Shown here one piece after another: positions 28,408-37,183 of a stretch of 48,698 nucleotides of DNA. Numbering within the stretch: the first letter of the stretch is position 1; the number at the start of each line of letters is the position of its first letter. A program made the position numbers and the translations under genes. Location of the stretch: assembly GCA_037443645.1 (NCBI GenBank), contig JBBINY010000018.1, positions 1 through 48,698 on the forward strand, written 5' to 3'. The notes under the pieces were generated by a model. It was not told the origin of the DNA, did not search any database, and saw only the letters and a program-made list of their open reading frames with translations. The stretch is from UBA2336 sp037443645 (GTDB taxonomy: Bacteria; Bacteroidota; Bacteroidia; Cytophagales; Cyclobacteriaceae).

Positions 28408-29324
28408 TGTACCGCAGGCAAAGCATACTGCTATTGATAACACTCGGGGCGATGGTGACCCTCATAATTTTGGTTTATTTGTTTTTGAACCGCGATGGGG
28501 TTGTTAATAAAAATCTCTTTAAGGTGGAAGACCTTTCCGCAATTGATCAGGTTGTGCTGAAGAGTAAATCGGACACAGTAGCAATTGCCCGGGAGGGTTC
28601 ACGGTGGAAGGTTAATGGAAAATCTGCGGATGCGGAGATGGTACAGGTGCTTATGGCAACCCTGTTGCAGGCAGAACCACGAAGACCTTTATCTAACCGG
28701 TTACAGGATTCAACCGCCCGCGCAATGAAAGAGGATGGTGTGTTGGTCACGCTCACTTCAGGCAAAGAAGTTATACACGCCTTTTATGCCGGAGGCAATC
28801 GGCAGAAAAGCCAGGCTTATTTTATGAAGCAGGGTGAGGCAACTCCTTATGCTATGGTAATACCCGGATACAGGGTTTATGTTTCAGGTATTTTTGAAGT
28901 GGATGAAGCAGGCTGGATAGACAGGCGAATTTTTAATTTCAACTGGCGCAATTTCACTTCACTCAAAGCAAGTTTTGCAGATCCGGCTGATGGTTTTGAG
29001 GTTACGTTCGATGGGAAGTTCTTTTCGGTAGCCGGAGTCAAAACCGATACAGCCCGGCTCAATACTTTTCTGGATGATGTTTCCTTGCTGGAGGCTGACC
29101 GGTTTGTTGTAAATAAATCCCTTCGAGACAGCCTGGCCGCCATCCAGCCGGAAGTCACCCTGAAGGCAGCCGCGCTTGCCGGAACGGAGTATACGTTGTC
29201 GTTATATGGGATAACCGGCATGGGCACGGTTTACGGCCTAACGGGTGAGGAACCGGTTGCGGTTTTTAATCCCCGAAAAATGAGTTTGATAACGAAGCGT
29301 AAGCCATGGTTCGTTTTGAAGTAA
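28407..29324 (+). CDS. DUF4340 protein, coupled to gldG
   Basis: A 305-residue protein with one N-terminal membrane anchor (ILLLITLGAMVTLIILVYLFL) and a periplasmic domain with repeated strands (IDQVVLKSKSDTVAIAREG, WKVNG). This is the DUF4340 pattern, a family often found next to GldG-like genes. The ATG at 28407 shares a base with the gldG stop; a longer frame from 28308 would lie wholly inside gldG. Tight coupling argues that it is a partner of the GldAFG transporter, although gliding mutants in this family are not known to me. Confidence 0.82.
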   Translation: MYRRQSILLLITLGAMVTLIILVYLFLNRDGVVNKNLFKVEDLSAIDQVVLKSKSDTVAIAREGSRWKVNGKSADAEMVQVLMATLLQAEPRRPLSNRLQDSTARAMKEDGVLVTLTSGKEVIHAFYAGGNRQKSQAYFMKQGEATPYAMVIPGYRVYVSGIFEVDEAGWIDRRIFNFNWRNFTSLKASFADPADGFEVTFDGKFFSVAGVKTDTARLNTFLDDVSLLEADRFVVNKSLRDSLAAIQPEVTLKAAALAGTEYTLSLYGITGMGTVYGLTGEEPVAVFNPRKMSLITKRKPWFVLK

Positions 29325-29341
29325 AGCGCTCACTACGTTCG

Positions 29342-29372
29342 TTTCCTTAATTCTATTTTCTTTCTAACTTTA
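29342..29372 (+). promoter_or_regulatory. Possible promoter of dnaN
   Basis: TTTC (29342-29345), 19 bases, TAACTTTA (29365-29372). Spacing is right for a Bacteroidota promoter, with one mismatch in each part. The predicted start is near 29377, 25 bases before the ATG. Confidence 0.35.
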
Positions 29373-29401
29373 CCGGTCACAACCAAAAACCACACGTTGT
29401 A

Positions 29402-30526
29402 ATGAAGTTCATCGTAAACTCCGCATACCTGCTTAAGCAGCTCTCCAATATTAATGGTGTAATTACTACCAACCCGGTTGTTCCTATCCTGGAAAATTTC
29501 CTGTTCGAACTTGATAAGGGCAGGTTAACGGTTACGGCTTCCGATCTGCAAACTTCCATGATCACCGAGTTGCAGGTAGAGTCGAAGGAGAAAGGGAATA
29601 TAGCTGTACCTGCACGCATTTTGCTGGAGACGCTCAAAAACCTGCCTGAACAGCCCGTAACATTTTCTATCGATGAATCAACCTACAGCGTTGAAATCAA
29701 TTCCGATAATGGCCGGTATAAACTTTCCGGAGAGAATGCAACCGATTTTCCGAAAGTACCTGCCGTGAGCAACGATTTTTCAGCAGAGGTTTCTTCCGAA
29801 GTTCTTGCGCGGGCTATCAACAACACCATCTTTGCAACCAGTAATGATGAATTGCGCCCGGCCATGACGGGTGTATATGTAAATTTAAGTGAGAAGAACA
29901 CCACCTTTGTTTCAACAGATGGTCACCGGCTGGTTCGGTACCGGAGAACCGATGTGAAATCGGATAACGGGAACACTATTATTATTCCCCGGAAAGCGCT
30001 AAACCTGCTGAAGGCTACATTACCCGCTGAGAACACAGTTGTTAATGTTGACTTCAACCTGTCCAATGCATTTTTCCGGTTTGGAAATATCCGGATGATC
30101 TGCCGCCTCATTGATGAACGTTTTCCGGATTACGAAAATGTGATCCCCACGCAAAACAACATTAAGATGACTATCGGCAGGGCCGAACTTTTGGGTGCAT
30201 TGAAGCGGATTTCCATTTATGCCAACAAAACCACACACCAGGTTCGGTTGAAAATTACCGGTAGTGAGATACAGATTTCGGCTGAGGACCTGGATTTTTC
30301 CAACGAAGCCAATGAGCGGCTTTCCTGCGAACACGAGGGCGAGGATATTGAAATAGGTTTCAATGCTAAATTCCTGATGGAGATGCTTTCGAATAGTGAC
30401 TCCGGGCAGATTGTACTCAGTATGTCGGCACCCAACAAGGCTGGCGTAATTCTACCTGCCGATAAGGATAAGAATGAAGACATCCTGATGCTTGTCATGC
30501 CGGTTATGCTCAATCAGTACGTTTAA
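29402..30526 (+). CDS. dnaN: DNA polymerase III sliding clamp (beta subunit)
   Basis: This 374-residue protein forms the ring that holds DNA polymerase III on DNA. It shows the three repeated clamp domains; recognisable text includes MKFIVNSAYLLKQLSNI, VPILENFLFEL, FVSTDGHRLVRYR (domain 2) and the C-terminal DILMLVMPVMLNQYV close to the typical PM.L end. Length equals the family norm. It follows the gld operon by 77 bases and is not in the classical dnaA-dnaN order. It converges on a phosphoesterase gene with a 5-base gap. Confidence 0.97.
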   Translation: MKFIVNSAYLLKQLSNINGVITTNPVVPILENFLFELDKGRLTVTASDLQTSMITELQVESKEKGNIAVPARILLETLKNLPEQPVTFSIDESTYSVEINSDNGRYKLSGENATDFPKVPAVSNDFSAEVSSEVLARAINNTIFATSNDELRPAMTGVYVNLSEKNTTFVSTDGHRLVRYRRTDVKSDNGNTIIIPRKALNLLKATLPAENTVVNVDFNLSNAFFRFGNIRMICRLIDERFPDYENVIPTQNNIKMTIGRAELLGALKRISIYANKTTHQVRLKITGSEIQISAEDLDFSNEANERLSCEHEGEDIEIGFNAKFLMEMLSNSDSGQIVLSMSAPNKAGVILPADKDKNEDILMLVMPVMLNQYV

Positions 30527-30531
30527 CCTGA

Positions 30532-31035
30532 TTACAGTGCACCGCGTTTACCGAGCTCAATTACCTCCATATTCTTTATCATTTTGTCCTGCAACTCAAA
30601 GCGCACCAGCGTTTTGACGGAGTGAAATCCATGGTTTCCGGCTGCCCCGGGATTAATGTACATCATGTTGTTCAGGTGTGTGTCGCGCATGATTTTGAGA
30701 ATGTGAGAGTGGCCGCACACCAGGATATCAGGCGTGTTCAGTACTAACTCCCTTTTGACTGGCGGATTGTAATGCGGTGGCGCACCGGCAATGTGTATCA
30801 TCAAAACAGCGAAGCCTTCAACGGTAAACCGTAAACTGTGCGGAAATATGGTGGAGAGTGTGCGATCATCAATATTTCCGGACACCGCCCGTACCGGTTT
30901 AATTGCTTGCAGGGCATGGATTACATCAAGGCTACCGATATCACCGGCATGCCATATTTCATCGCATGGCTCAACATACCCGGTTACCTGCGGGTCAAGG
31001 TACCCGTGCGTGTCCGAAAGCAGGCCAATCTTCAT
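30532..31035 (-). CDS. YfcE/MJ0936-type metallophosphoesterase
   Basis: A 167-residue soluble enzyme. The ATG at 31035 opens directly on MKIGLLSDTHGYLD, the first metal-binding motif (D-x-H); a longer frame from 31113 adds an unlikely N-terminus. Later motifs are HAGDIGS, SGNIDD, and CGHSHILK with GAAGNHG, giving the full set of binuclear metal ligands of calcineurin-like phosphoesterases. Relatives cleave phosphodiesters in vitro; the natural substrate is unknown. The minus strand holds a TACATTTG element at 31095-31102 that could drive it with a ~55-base leader. Confidence 0.9.
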   Translation of the reverse strand: MKIGLLSDTHGYLDPQVTGYVEPCDEIWHAGDIGSLDVIHALQAIKPVRAVSGNIDDRTLSTIFPHSLRFTVEGFAVLMIHIAGAPPHYNPPVKRELVLNTPDILVCGHSHILKIMRDTHLNNMMYINPGAAGNHGFHSVKTLVRFELQDKMIKNMEVIELGKRGAL

Positions 31036-31146
31036 GCGTTGCCGTTTATCAAGAATTATTGTCCAATAGTAAAGTTTAGCGACTTTTTTAGGCTCAAATG
31101 TAACCAAGAGCAATGATTATGAGTATTCAGCGTTGTTACCCGATCC

Positions 31147-33614
31147 ATGACCCTAACCCCAACGGTATTCCTTTCAGTCGTGCTCAGTGCCGGCATGGCG
31201 GCTGCAGTCTTTGCTGACGAAAGGAGGGAATTTTCAGCCAGACGGGTCGCTCAGGCTCCCAGAATTGACGGAGTACTTGATGATGCAGCATGGCAGCAGG
31301 GTACTGAGCGGGTGCAGTTTTATCAATTTGCTCCGGTTAATGGCAGGGAGTCTGAATTCTACAGCAGTGTTCAACTCGTATACACTGATAAAGGCATTTA
31401 CATTGGAGCTTACCTGCATGACCCTGATCCCGGAAAAATCCTGAAGGAGTTCGGTCAACGGGATGACATGGATCGGAATGCCGATTACTTTGGAATTTTA
31501 CTGGACACCTACAACAGCGGACTTAATGCATTTGCTTTTGTGGTTTCGGCTGCCGGTGTGCAGAGCGATATTTATTTTACGGCCAACGATGAGGATAGCT
31601 CCTGGGATGCCGTTTGGAACAGTGTTGTGGCGATAACCGATGGGGGATGGGTGGTTGAACTGGAGATCCCATACTTTGCATTAAGGTTTCCGAAACAGGA
31701 AGTGCAAACCTGGGGGATTAATTTTTACAGGAATGTGAAGCGAAAGCAGGAGGAGTCGTTCTGGAATCATGTTGATAATTCCATTCGGGGAATTATAAAT
31801 CAATCGGGTAGGTTAACCGGGCTGGAGAATATACAGCCACCGCTTCGGCTGGCGTTGTATCCCTATGCTTCAACTATTTATAATCATGATGGGCATTCGG
31901 GTAAAGGAGAGCTATCATTTGCCGGTGGAATGGATGTGAAATATGGTCTTAATGAGAGTTACACGCTGGATGTCAGCCTGATACCTGACTTCACGCAGGT
32001 ACAATCGGATAACATCGTATACAACATTTCTGCATTCGAAGTCCGGTTTAATGAAAACCGCCAGTTTTTCACCGAGGGAACCGAGTTGTTCAACAAGGCA
32101 AACCTATTTTATTCCCGCAGGGTGGGGCAGTCATTTGGCAGCATAAACTTTGATCCCGAAACAGAGCGGGTCTTAGCGCGACCAACGGGTGCCAACCTGA
32201 TCAATGCCATCAAACTTTCAGGACGTGATAAAAAAGGATTAGGAATAGGCTTTTTTAACGGGGTAACAGCCAAAACTTACGCTGCCATTGAGAATACCGA
32301 AACCGGAGAACGGAGAAAAGTTCAGGTTGATCCACTGACAAACTTCAACATGATTGTTGTAGATCAGAATCTGAAGAATAACTCCAATATCAGTTTTACA
32401 AATACAAGTGTCATTCGCGATGACGGTGGGCGCGATGCCAACGTGGCTGGTTTGAATGCAAGCCTTCGGGATAAGAAGAATAACTATCAGTTTACCTATT
32501 CAGGCAGCATCAGCACCATCGTGGAGGATAAGGAAGCGGGCCGTTCTACCGATAACGGCTATAAGTATTTTGTTGAATTTGCCAGGATAAGCGGTGTGTG
32601 GCAATACGGATTGAGCAGGAATGTGGAGAGCTATAATTATAGCATTAATGACATGGGCTACCTGCAGGCCCCTAATGAAGTTTCGCATTTCGGATATCTC
32701 CGGTATAGTATTCTGAAGCCCGTGGGTAAAATCAACCGCATGCACACATCCTTCAATACCAGCTATCAGCGGCTGCACAAGCCCGATGAATTTACATCGT
32801 TTCGTATGGGATTCAATCTGAACACGCAGTTCAAAATTTCTGGTGGGCAGGGTTAAATTTTAATGGTAATCCGGTGGATTCGTATGATTACTTCGAGCCT
32901 CGTGTGTGGGGTTATAAATTCCGGCAGCCCGAAAGTTTTAATTTCAATGTTTGGGTTGAGAGTGACAGCCGAAAGCCCCTGCAGGTTAATCTGTTCACGG
33001 GTCAATGGCATCGGCCAGTATGGGATCAGCAGTTTGTATGGGGCGGTTTTTATATACGGTACCGGGTAAATAACAAGTTATCATTCAACACCGAGATTAA
33101 TCATGAGCAGGGATTTGGAAGGGGGTATGCTACTAAGCTATATACTCCTGAGGGCAGCCTGGACGATATTATTTTTGGCCACCGGGAGGTGCAGGAAACG
33201 ACCAATATTCTTGGGCTTAATTATACCTTCAATAACAAAATGGGTATCCGGTTACGCTTACGGCATTATTGGTCAAAAGTGCGTTACGAGAAATTTTATT
33301 CATTGGGTACCGATGGTGAGTTAGCTGATACCCCGTATGATGGCTTAACGGAAGAGGGCTCACCGAAACACGATGCCAATTTCAATGCAATTAACCTTGA
33401 TCTTGTGTACTTCTTCCAGATTGCTCCAGGTTCGTTTCTTAACCTGGTATGGAAGGATGCCATCCAGACCTTTACCAACAATACCCGCCCTGATTACCTG
33501 GAGAACCTGCAGGACTCGATGAATGCTCCGCAGGTGAACAGTATTTCACTAAGACTTACATACTTCCTGGATTACGTTACGATACGTAACAGTTTGAAAC
33601 GGGGTGATAGGTAA
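31147..33614 (+). CDS. DUF5916 outer-membrane protein with CBM9-like domain, frameshifted
   Basis: The N-terminal frame (31147 to a TAA at 32854-32856) has a signal peptide and a CBM9-like beta-sandwich (ARRVAQAPRIDGVLDDAAW, ITDGGWVVELEIPY, residues ~28-225), then the start of the DUF5916 barrel (FNENRQFFTEGTELF). The downstream frame continues without a break in sense: after ..LNTQFK it should read NFWWAGLNFNGNPVDSYDYF. Adding one A to the AAAA at 32833-32836 restores a single frame of about 822 residues, the normal family length. Residues end at ..IRNSLKRGDR. Function of DUF5916 is not firmly known; it is a predicted outer-membrane barrel with a sugar-binding-like domain. The frameshift may be real or a homopolymer error. 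Confidence 0.85.
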
Positions 33615-33635
33615 CCGGTACCTTCTCTTTTTTTT
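33609..33635 (+). terminator. Possible intrinsic terminator after DUF5916 gene
   Basis: AGGTA-ACCGG-TACCT followed after TCTC-like spacing by eight T (33628-33635). The stem is only 5 bp and overlaps the stop codon, but the T-run is strong and lies in the right place before the next promoter. Confidence 0.4.
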
Positions 33636-33689
33636 CATCGGTTTTAAAACGAGGCTTATCGCATTCCTTGTGGGGTTATCCGGCTTTTC

Positions 33690-33719
33690 TTTGGGGATAT
33701 TGCAAGGGTAGTATACTTG
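33690..33719 (+). promoter_or_regulatory. Promoter of the coiled-coil membrane protein gene
   Basis: TTTG (33690-33693), 18 bases, TATACTTG (33712-33719). This repeats the TATACTTG form seen before the polyprenyl synthase gene. The predicted start near 33724 leaves about a 25-base leader containing AAAGAG five bases before the ATG at 33749. Confidence 0.5.
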
Positions 33720-33748
33720 TGCAAGTGTCTGACCAAAAATCCAAAGAG

Positions 33749-34345
33749 ATGAAAAATGTACCCCTTTGCTTCCTGTTCTTGTTGGCCTTTACTCGACCTG
33801 CATTTGCCACTGAGCCTGCCCGGCCATCAGCGAGTCCCCTCAGTCACCAATACCAGCAGTTGTTGACGGGCGCGGAGGTTTTTGAAGGCTACCGCATGCT
33901 TAAGGTATATGAAGTTGACCGGTTGTGGAGGGCAGTGATGGATTCAATCAGGGAAGGAAGTGTTTCTGCTGCTGCGGTCAGGAAAGAAAATGACCGACTT
34001 CGCAGCGAGATCAAAGTCATTACGTCTACTATGGAACAAAAAGATGCAGTTAACGCACACCTTGAATTTGCCGGAAAACACATTAGCGTATTTGGTAAGG
34101 ACCTGAAGAAATCATCATTCATTACAATGGTTGTTCTCATTACCTCATGCCTTTGTGCCTGCATCGTTGTATTGATTAGTATGGGTAAAATAAACTACAA
34201 AGCTTGCCGTGATGCCCGGAAGCTATATGATGAACTGTACGTAGAATTTGACCAGTACCGTCATGGGGCAGTAGAGCGGCAGATCAAACTTTCGCGCGAA
34301 TTGCAGGATTATCGCAACCGCCACGCTGACTTAAAGAGTGCTTAG
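33749..34345 (+). CDS. Exported coiled-coil single-helix membrane protein, unknown
   Basis: From the ATG at 33749 this is a 198-residue protein with a signal peptide (MKNVPLCFLFLLAFTRPAFA), a helical region with a leucine-zipper-like coiled coil (AVRKENDRLRSEIKVI), one membrane helix (SSFITMVVLITSCLCACIVVLI, given as SSFITMVVLITSC plus LCACIVVLI) and a basic cytoplasmic coiled-coil tail. A longer frame to 33668 lies inside the predicted promoter. I know no family. The tail end converges with the GH16 gene after one base. It could be an anchor or assembly factor; nothing in the sequence shows an enzyme. Confidence 0.65.
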   Translation: MKNVPLCFLFLLAFTRPAFATEPARPSASPLSHQYQQLLTGAEVFEGYRMLKVYEVDRLWRAVMDSIREGSVSAAAVRKENDRLRSEIKVITSTMEQKDAVNAHLEFAGKHISVFGKDLKKSSFITMVVLITSCLCACIVVLISMGKINYKACRDARKLYDELYVEFDQYRHGAVERQIKLSRELQDYRNRHADLKSA

Positions 34346-34346
34346 G

Positions 34347-35147
34347 TTATTGATAAACCCGAACGAAATCAATTTCCAAGCGCTGGGGCCAAATGGAGTC
34401 ATCAATGCCTTTCATGCCGACCCAATTTCCGCCCACCGCAATATTCATAATCAGGTGAAAGCGCTGGTCAAAGGGCCATCCGGAATATGTATCGAGGGGG
34501 TTACGCGTAACGGTATGGAATAGGGTATTGTCCACGTAAAAGTCAATCTGGTTTTTACGCCACTCAATGGCATAAACATGAAAGGATGCATAGCAGTCGG
34601 TTACGTTTCTTATGCCTTCTTTTTGTGTCTTTTTCAGGTGGTTGTATTTTTCGGTATGAATGGTTACGTGAATTACACCGGGGTTGTGACCCACGTGCTC
34701 CATAATATCAATTTCACCGGAGGCAGGCCATCCTCCATAGGCCCGATCAGTGGGCAGCATCCAGATGGCCGGCCAGGTTCCGTTGCCCTGTGGTAATTTA
34801 GCCTTTACCTCAATGCGGCCGTACAGCCAATCGCCCTTGTTTTTTGAAACAATGCGTGAGGAGGTGTACGCTCTTCCTCCAAGTGAATCATTATGGACTT
34901 CAATAATGAGTTTCCCGTTTTCGACTCTGACATTGGTCGGATTGTTCGTGTAATACTGGAGTTCGTTATTTCCCCAGCCGCAGAGGTTGGGGCAGCCATC
35001 ACCAAAGTCGTAGTTCCATTTCGTGGTATCGGGCACCCCGGTATAGTCAAACTCATCAGACCAAACCAATACGGGCTTATTTGAATTGCACGATACAAGG
35101 CTTAGCAGAAGCAGGGGCGTAGAGATGAGGGCGTATAAAATTTTCAT
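34347..35147 (-). CDS. GH16 glucanase-type lipoprotein (laminarinase-like)
   Basis: This 266-residue protein has a lipoprotein signal ending LLSLVSCNSN (Cys at 20) and one GH16 catalytic domain. The core motif ASGEIDIMEHVG near residue 144 has the nucleophile Glu, the helper Asp and the acid/base Glu of E-x-D-x-x-E. Conserved Trp residues follow (WPAIWMLPTD, HVYAIEWRKNQIDFYVD). GH16 enzymes with this form of the motif (beta-bulge) usually cut beta-1,3 or mixed 1,3-1,4 glucans such as laminarin. No SusC/SusD pair or other glycosidase is nearby, so it stands alone rather than in a polysaccharide locus. Confidence 0.93.
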   Translation of the reverse strand: MKILYALISTPLLLLSLVSCNSNKPVLVWSDEFDYTGVPDTTKWNYDFGDGCPNLCGWGNNELQYYTNNPTNVRVENGKLIIEVHNDSLGGRAYTSSRIVSKNKGDWLYGRIEVKAKLPQGNGTWPAIWMLPTDRAYGGWPASGEIDIMEHVGHNPGVIHVTIHTEKYNHLKKTQKEGIRNVTDCYASFHVYAIEWRKNQIDFYVDNTLFHTVTRNPLDTYSGWPFDQRFHLIMNIAVGGNWVGMKGIDDSIWPQRLEIDFVRVYQ

Positions 35148-35195
35148 GGACAGTGGATATTCAAAAACAAATATCTCTAATTTTAACGACCATTT

Positions 35196-35268
35196 GCGGG
35201 AGTAGCTCAGTTGGTAGAGCGTTGGCTTCCCAAGCCGAAGGTCGCGGGTTCGAACCCCGTTTCCCGCT
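35196..35268 (+). tRNA. tRNA-Gly (anticodon CCC)
   Basis: The full cloverleaf can be drawn: acceptor GCGGGAG with TTCCCGC (G-T at the base), D-arm GCTC..GAGC, anticodon stem TTGGC/GCCGA with loop TTCCCAA (anticodon CCC), T-arm GCGGG-TTCGAAC-CCCGT, discriminator T. CCA is not encoded. CCC reads only GGG, so this is the minor glycine isoacceptor. Its 3' end is repeated 107 bases downstream. Confidence 0.95.
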
Positions 35269-35333
35269 CATCTGATTTTGAAGTCTTTGAAGTGCAAGTA
35301 AGTTTGGTTTTATTGATAGCGACCGAGGTCGCG

Positions 35334-35353
35334 CCTGCCTGCCGGCAGGCAGG
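35334..35353. repeat. 20-bp perfect palindrome inside the broken tRNA-Gly copy
   Basis: CCTGCCTGCCGGCAGGCAGG is perfectly self-complementary. It splits the duplicated tRNA text between AGGTCGCG and GGTTCGAA, which are contiguous in the intact gene. Another inverted repeat, GCGACC-GA-GGTCGC (35319-35332), abuts it. Translated, the element gives PACRQAG or LPAGRQA, strings I recall as foreign inserts in many bacterial protein predictions. Confidence 0.85.
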
Positions 35354-35390
35354 GGTTCGAACCCCGTTTCCTGCTCATCTGATTTTGAAG
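35354..35390 (+). repeat. Duplicated 3' end of tRNA-Gly
   Basis: These 37 bases repeat 35247-35283 with one change (CCCGC to CCTGC). The repeat starts in the T-stem, covers the T-loop and 3' acceptor strand, and runs 15 bases past the tRNA gene. Eight further bases (AGGTCGCG) match just before the palindrome at 35334-35353. There is no 5' half, so no functional tRNA. It resembles an attachment-site duplication or the stump of a tandem tRNA copy. The frame across it on either strand is not a gene. Confidence 0.85.
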
Positions 35391-35398
35391 AAAAAAAG

Positions 35399-36187
35399 CT
35401 ACCGGAAAAGTTGAGGCTCCCACCGGAAAACAAACCCGGCACGGATTTCCACCATCTCCACATAGCTGCTGTATAAATAGCCAACATGGTGTTCGTGCAC
35501 AACTTGTGTGTGGGTGTTAATGAAACGGGCTGTTACATCGGTAGTGTGGTGCGTGTGTCCGGGTTCTGGTCCATCGGTATTCATGTAACTTACACGACCA
35601 CCCAGGGTAAGGTTTGCGGATAGGTTAAATAACAAGGTATTGGGTGGCCTGCGCTTGAAAATGCTGCTCAAATCCCAATGAAGGCCTCCTCCACCTGAAA
35701 TGGAAACTGTCCCATCCTTCATCAGTAAGTCCTTATCAACGGGTTTGCAATGATCGGTATCATCCGGGTCATAAATGTTGAGATTGGTCCGAAACCAGGT
35801 ATACCCACCCCTCACGTTAATGTAGGGCCTAACAGCCTTGCCTTCGGCTCCGGTAATGTAATAGCGGGTACCAAGCATAAAATTCATAAAGGAATTGTTA
35901 ACAATGATATCCATTGGTGCAACAGAACCATCGTTGAAGGTGTATTCCTGGCGACTTTTGTCAAACCCGTAAATGGTGTAATTAAAGTCGGCTCCGAAGG
36001 CCAGCCGGTTATTATTGTTGGGGATGAGGTAGTAATCCAGTGTGAAACCATTTCCACTGCTGATATTTCGTTTCATAGTATTGATCGGGGCGGCATAGGT
36101 ATAACCGAAGCCCAGTTCAGCCTGACTGAATTGCGCCATCGCTGGAATTGCGCTAAAAATCAAAGCCAATTGCGATAAGATTCGCAT
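35399..36187 (-). CDS. Outer-membrane beta-barrel protein with His-rich loops
   Basis: A 262-residue protein with a signal peptide (MRILSQLALIFSAIPAMAQ) and amphipathic strands (AELGFGYTYAAP, RLAFGADFNYTIYG, FMLGTRYYITG, INVRGGYTWFR, LFNLSANLTLGGRVSYM, VEIRAGFVFRWEPQLF). The extracellular-looking loops near residues 205-235 contain PGHTHHTTD and VVHEHH, a possible metal-binding cluster. I do not recognise a specific family beyond porin-like barrels. Its 3' end stops eight bases from the duplicated tRNA end. It is divergent from the YkgJ-type gene with 40 bases between. Confidence 0.75.
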   Translation of the reverse strand: MRILSQLALIFSAIPAMAQFSQAELGFGYTYAAPINTMKRNISSGNGFTLDYYLIPNNNNRLAFGADFNYTIYGFDKSRQEYTFNDGSVAPMDIIVNNSFMNFMLGTRYYITGAEGKAVRPYINVRGGYTWFRTNLNIYDPDDTDHCKPVDKDLLMKDGTVSISGGGGLHWDLSSIFKRRPPNTLLFNLSANLTLGGRVSYMNTDGPEPGHTHHTTDVTARFINTHTQVVHEHHVGYLYSSYVEMVEIRAGFVFRWEPQLFR

Positions 36188-36227
36188 ACATGGTAAGTTA
36201 CTAAAAAATTTAGAACAATTTTGGGCA

Positions 36228-36797
36228 ATGAGTCTGGAAGAAAAGGTAAAGGCTGTGGGGCAGGTTTTTAATAACCTCGATTTGGAAATTTCAGCGTTTC
36301 AGGGATGGTCGGGGTTGCATTGCCCGACTGGTTGCGGCAAATGCTGCTTTAAGCCGGATATTGAAGCTACCATTCTTGAATTTCTACCCTTTGCCTTTTA
36401 CATCTATAACCAAGGCAATGCTTTAGAGTGGCTTAGCCGCCTTAATACCAGTGAATCGCCTGTTTGTCTGATTTTAAATCCCATACAGGCAGGTAAGGGC
36501 CTGTGTAGTGAATACAGGCATCGGGGGCTGATCTGCCGGCTGTTCGGATATTCAGCCCGCACCAACAAATATGGAAAGCGGGAATTGGTAACGTGTGAGA
36601 TTATTAAAGGAGAAGACTCGTTTGCTAAAACTAACGCAGCCCTTGATGCCGGTGAACAGGCGATTCCGGTTATGAGTCAGTATTACATGCAACTACATGC
36701 AATTGATATCGATCTGGCCCGCGATTTTTATCCGATTAATACAGCGATCAGAAAGGCTCTCGAAATGGTTTTACATTATTATGCCTACCGCACTTAA
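36228..36797 (+). CDS. YkgJ-family Cys-cluster protein
   Basis: A 189-residue soluble protein with CPTGCGKCC near residues 29-37 (C-x3-C-x2-CC) and further Cys at LCSEYRHRGLICRLFGYS, the pattern of the YkgJ (CxxCxxCC) family, which is thought to bind Zn or Fe-S. Function is unknown. Its TAA stop shares bases TTAA (36794-36797) with the stop of the converging small membrane protein gene. Confidence 0.85.
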   Translation: MSLEEKVKAVGQVFNNLDLEISAFQGWSGLHCPTGCGKCCFKPDIEATILEFLPFAFYIYNQGNALEWLSRLNTSESPVCLILNPIQAGKGLCSEYRHRGLICRLFGYSARTNKYGKRELVTCEIIKGEDSFAKTNAALDAGEQAIPVMSQYYMQLHAIDIDLARDFYPINTAIRKALEMVLHYYAYRT

Positions 36798-36985
36798 TGG
36801 TTGGCAGGTAGCAACATGTTAATGATTACGCGGGCTGCAGGTAGGGTAATTTTAGGGAGTGAGCTGTTACCCGTGTTCAGCGATTGGGCATTGATGGGGT
36901 TCAGCCAGATGGCCATCAGGATAATGAGTGCCACTACCACGCCAAGGGCAATTGAGAACTCTTTGTATGTTAACCTCCTGAACAT
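36794..36985 (-). CDS. Small single-helix membrane protein
   Basis: From the ATG at 36985 this is 63 residues: a short basic N-terminus (MFRRLTYKEF), one hydrophobic helix (SIALGVVVALIILMAIWL) and a ~35-residue polar outside tail. Upstream in-frame starts at 37009 or 37039 are possible. No family is recognised. Support is the well-formed topology and a gene-like end-to-end fit with the neighbouring stop codon. About 230 bases upstream of it are non-coding. Confidence 0.45.
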   Translation of the reverse strand: MFRRLTYKEFSIALGVVVALIILMAIWLNPINAQSLNTGNSSLPKITLPAARVIINMLLPANH

Positions 36986-37183
36986 GTTTTCTACTTTGAC
37001 CAAACGCATGCCAACTGCGTATAACCTTATTTTCAGCAAATTCCGGCCCGCTTACCAGACCCACCTGTGCGGTTTTGAACATTTTAACGAGTATTTCCGT
37101 ACAGATATACTGACCACCAAAGGGTTGGTTACAGGCTGCCGGTAAAATTCGTTTATTGACCATGCCCGAACCTCGTTATGTGC

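Noticed and set aside
35247..35390. The tRNA-Gly 3' duplication as attL/attR of an integrated element
   Set aside because: The copies are only 107 bases apart with no integrase or cargo between them, so at most it is an old scar; a local tandem duplication is as likely.
35161..35502. Open frames on both strands across tRNA-Gly and its copy (67 and 113 residues)
   Set aside because: They are made of tRNA antisense text and the palindrome (LPAGRQA, PACRQAG) and have no gene-like start or family; they are shadows of the RNA gene and repeats.
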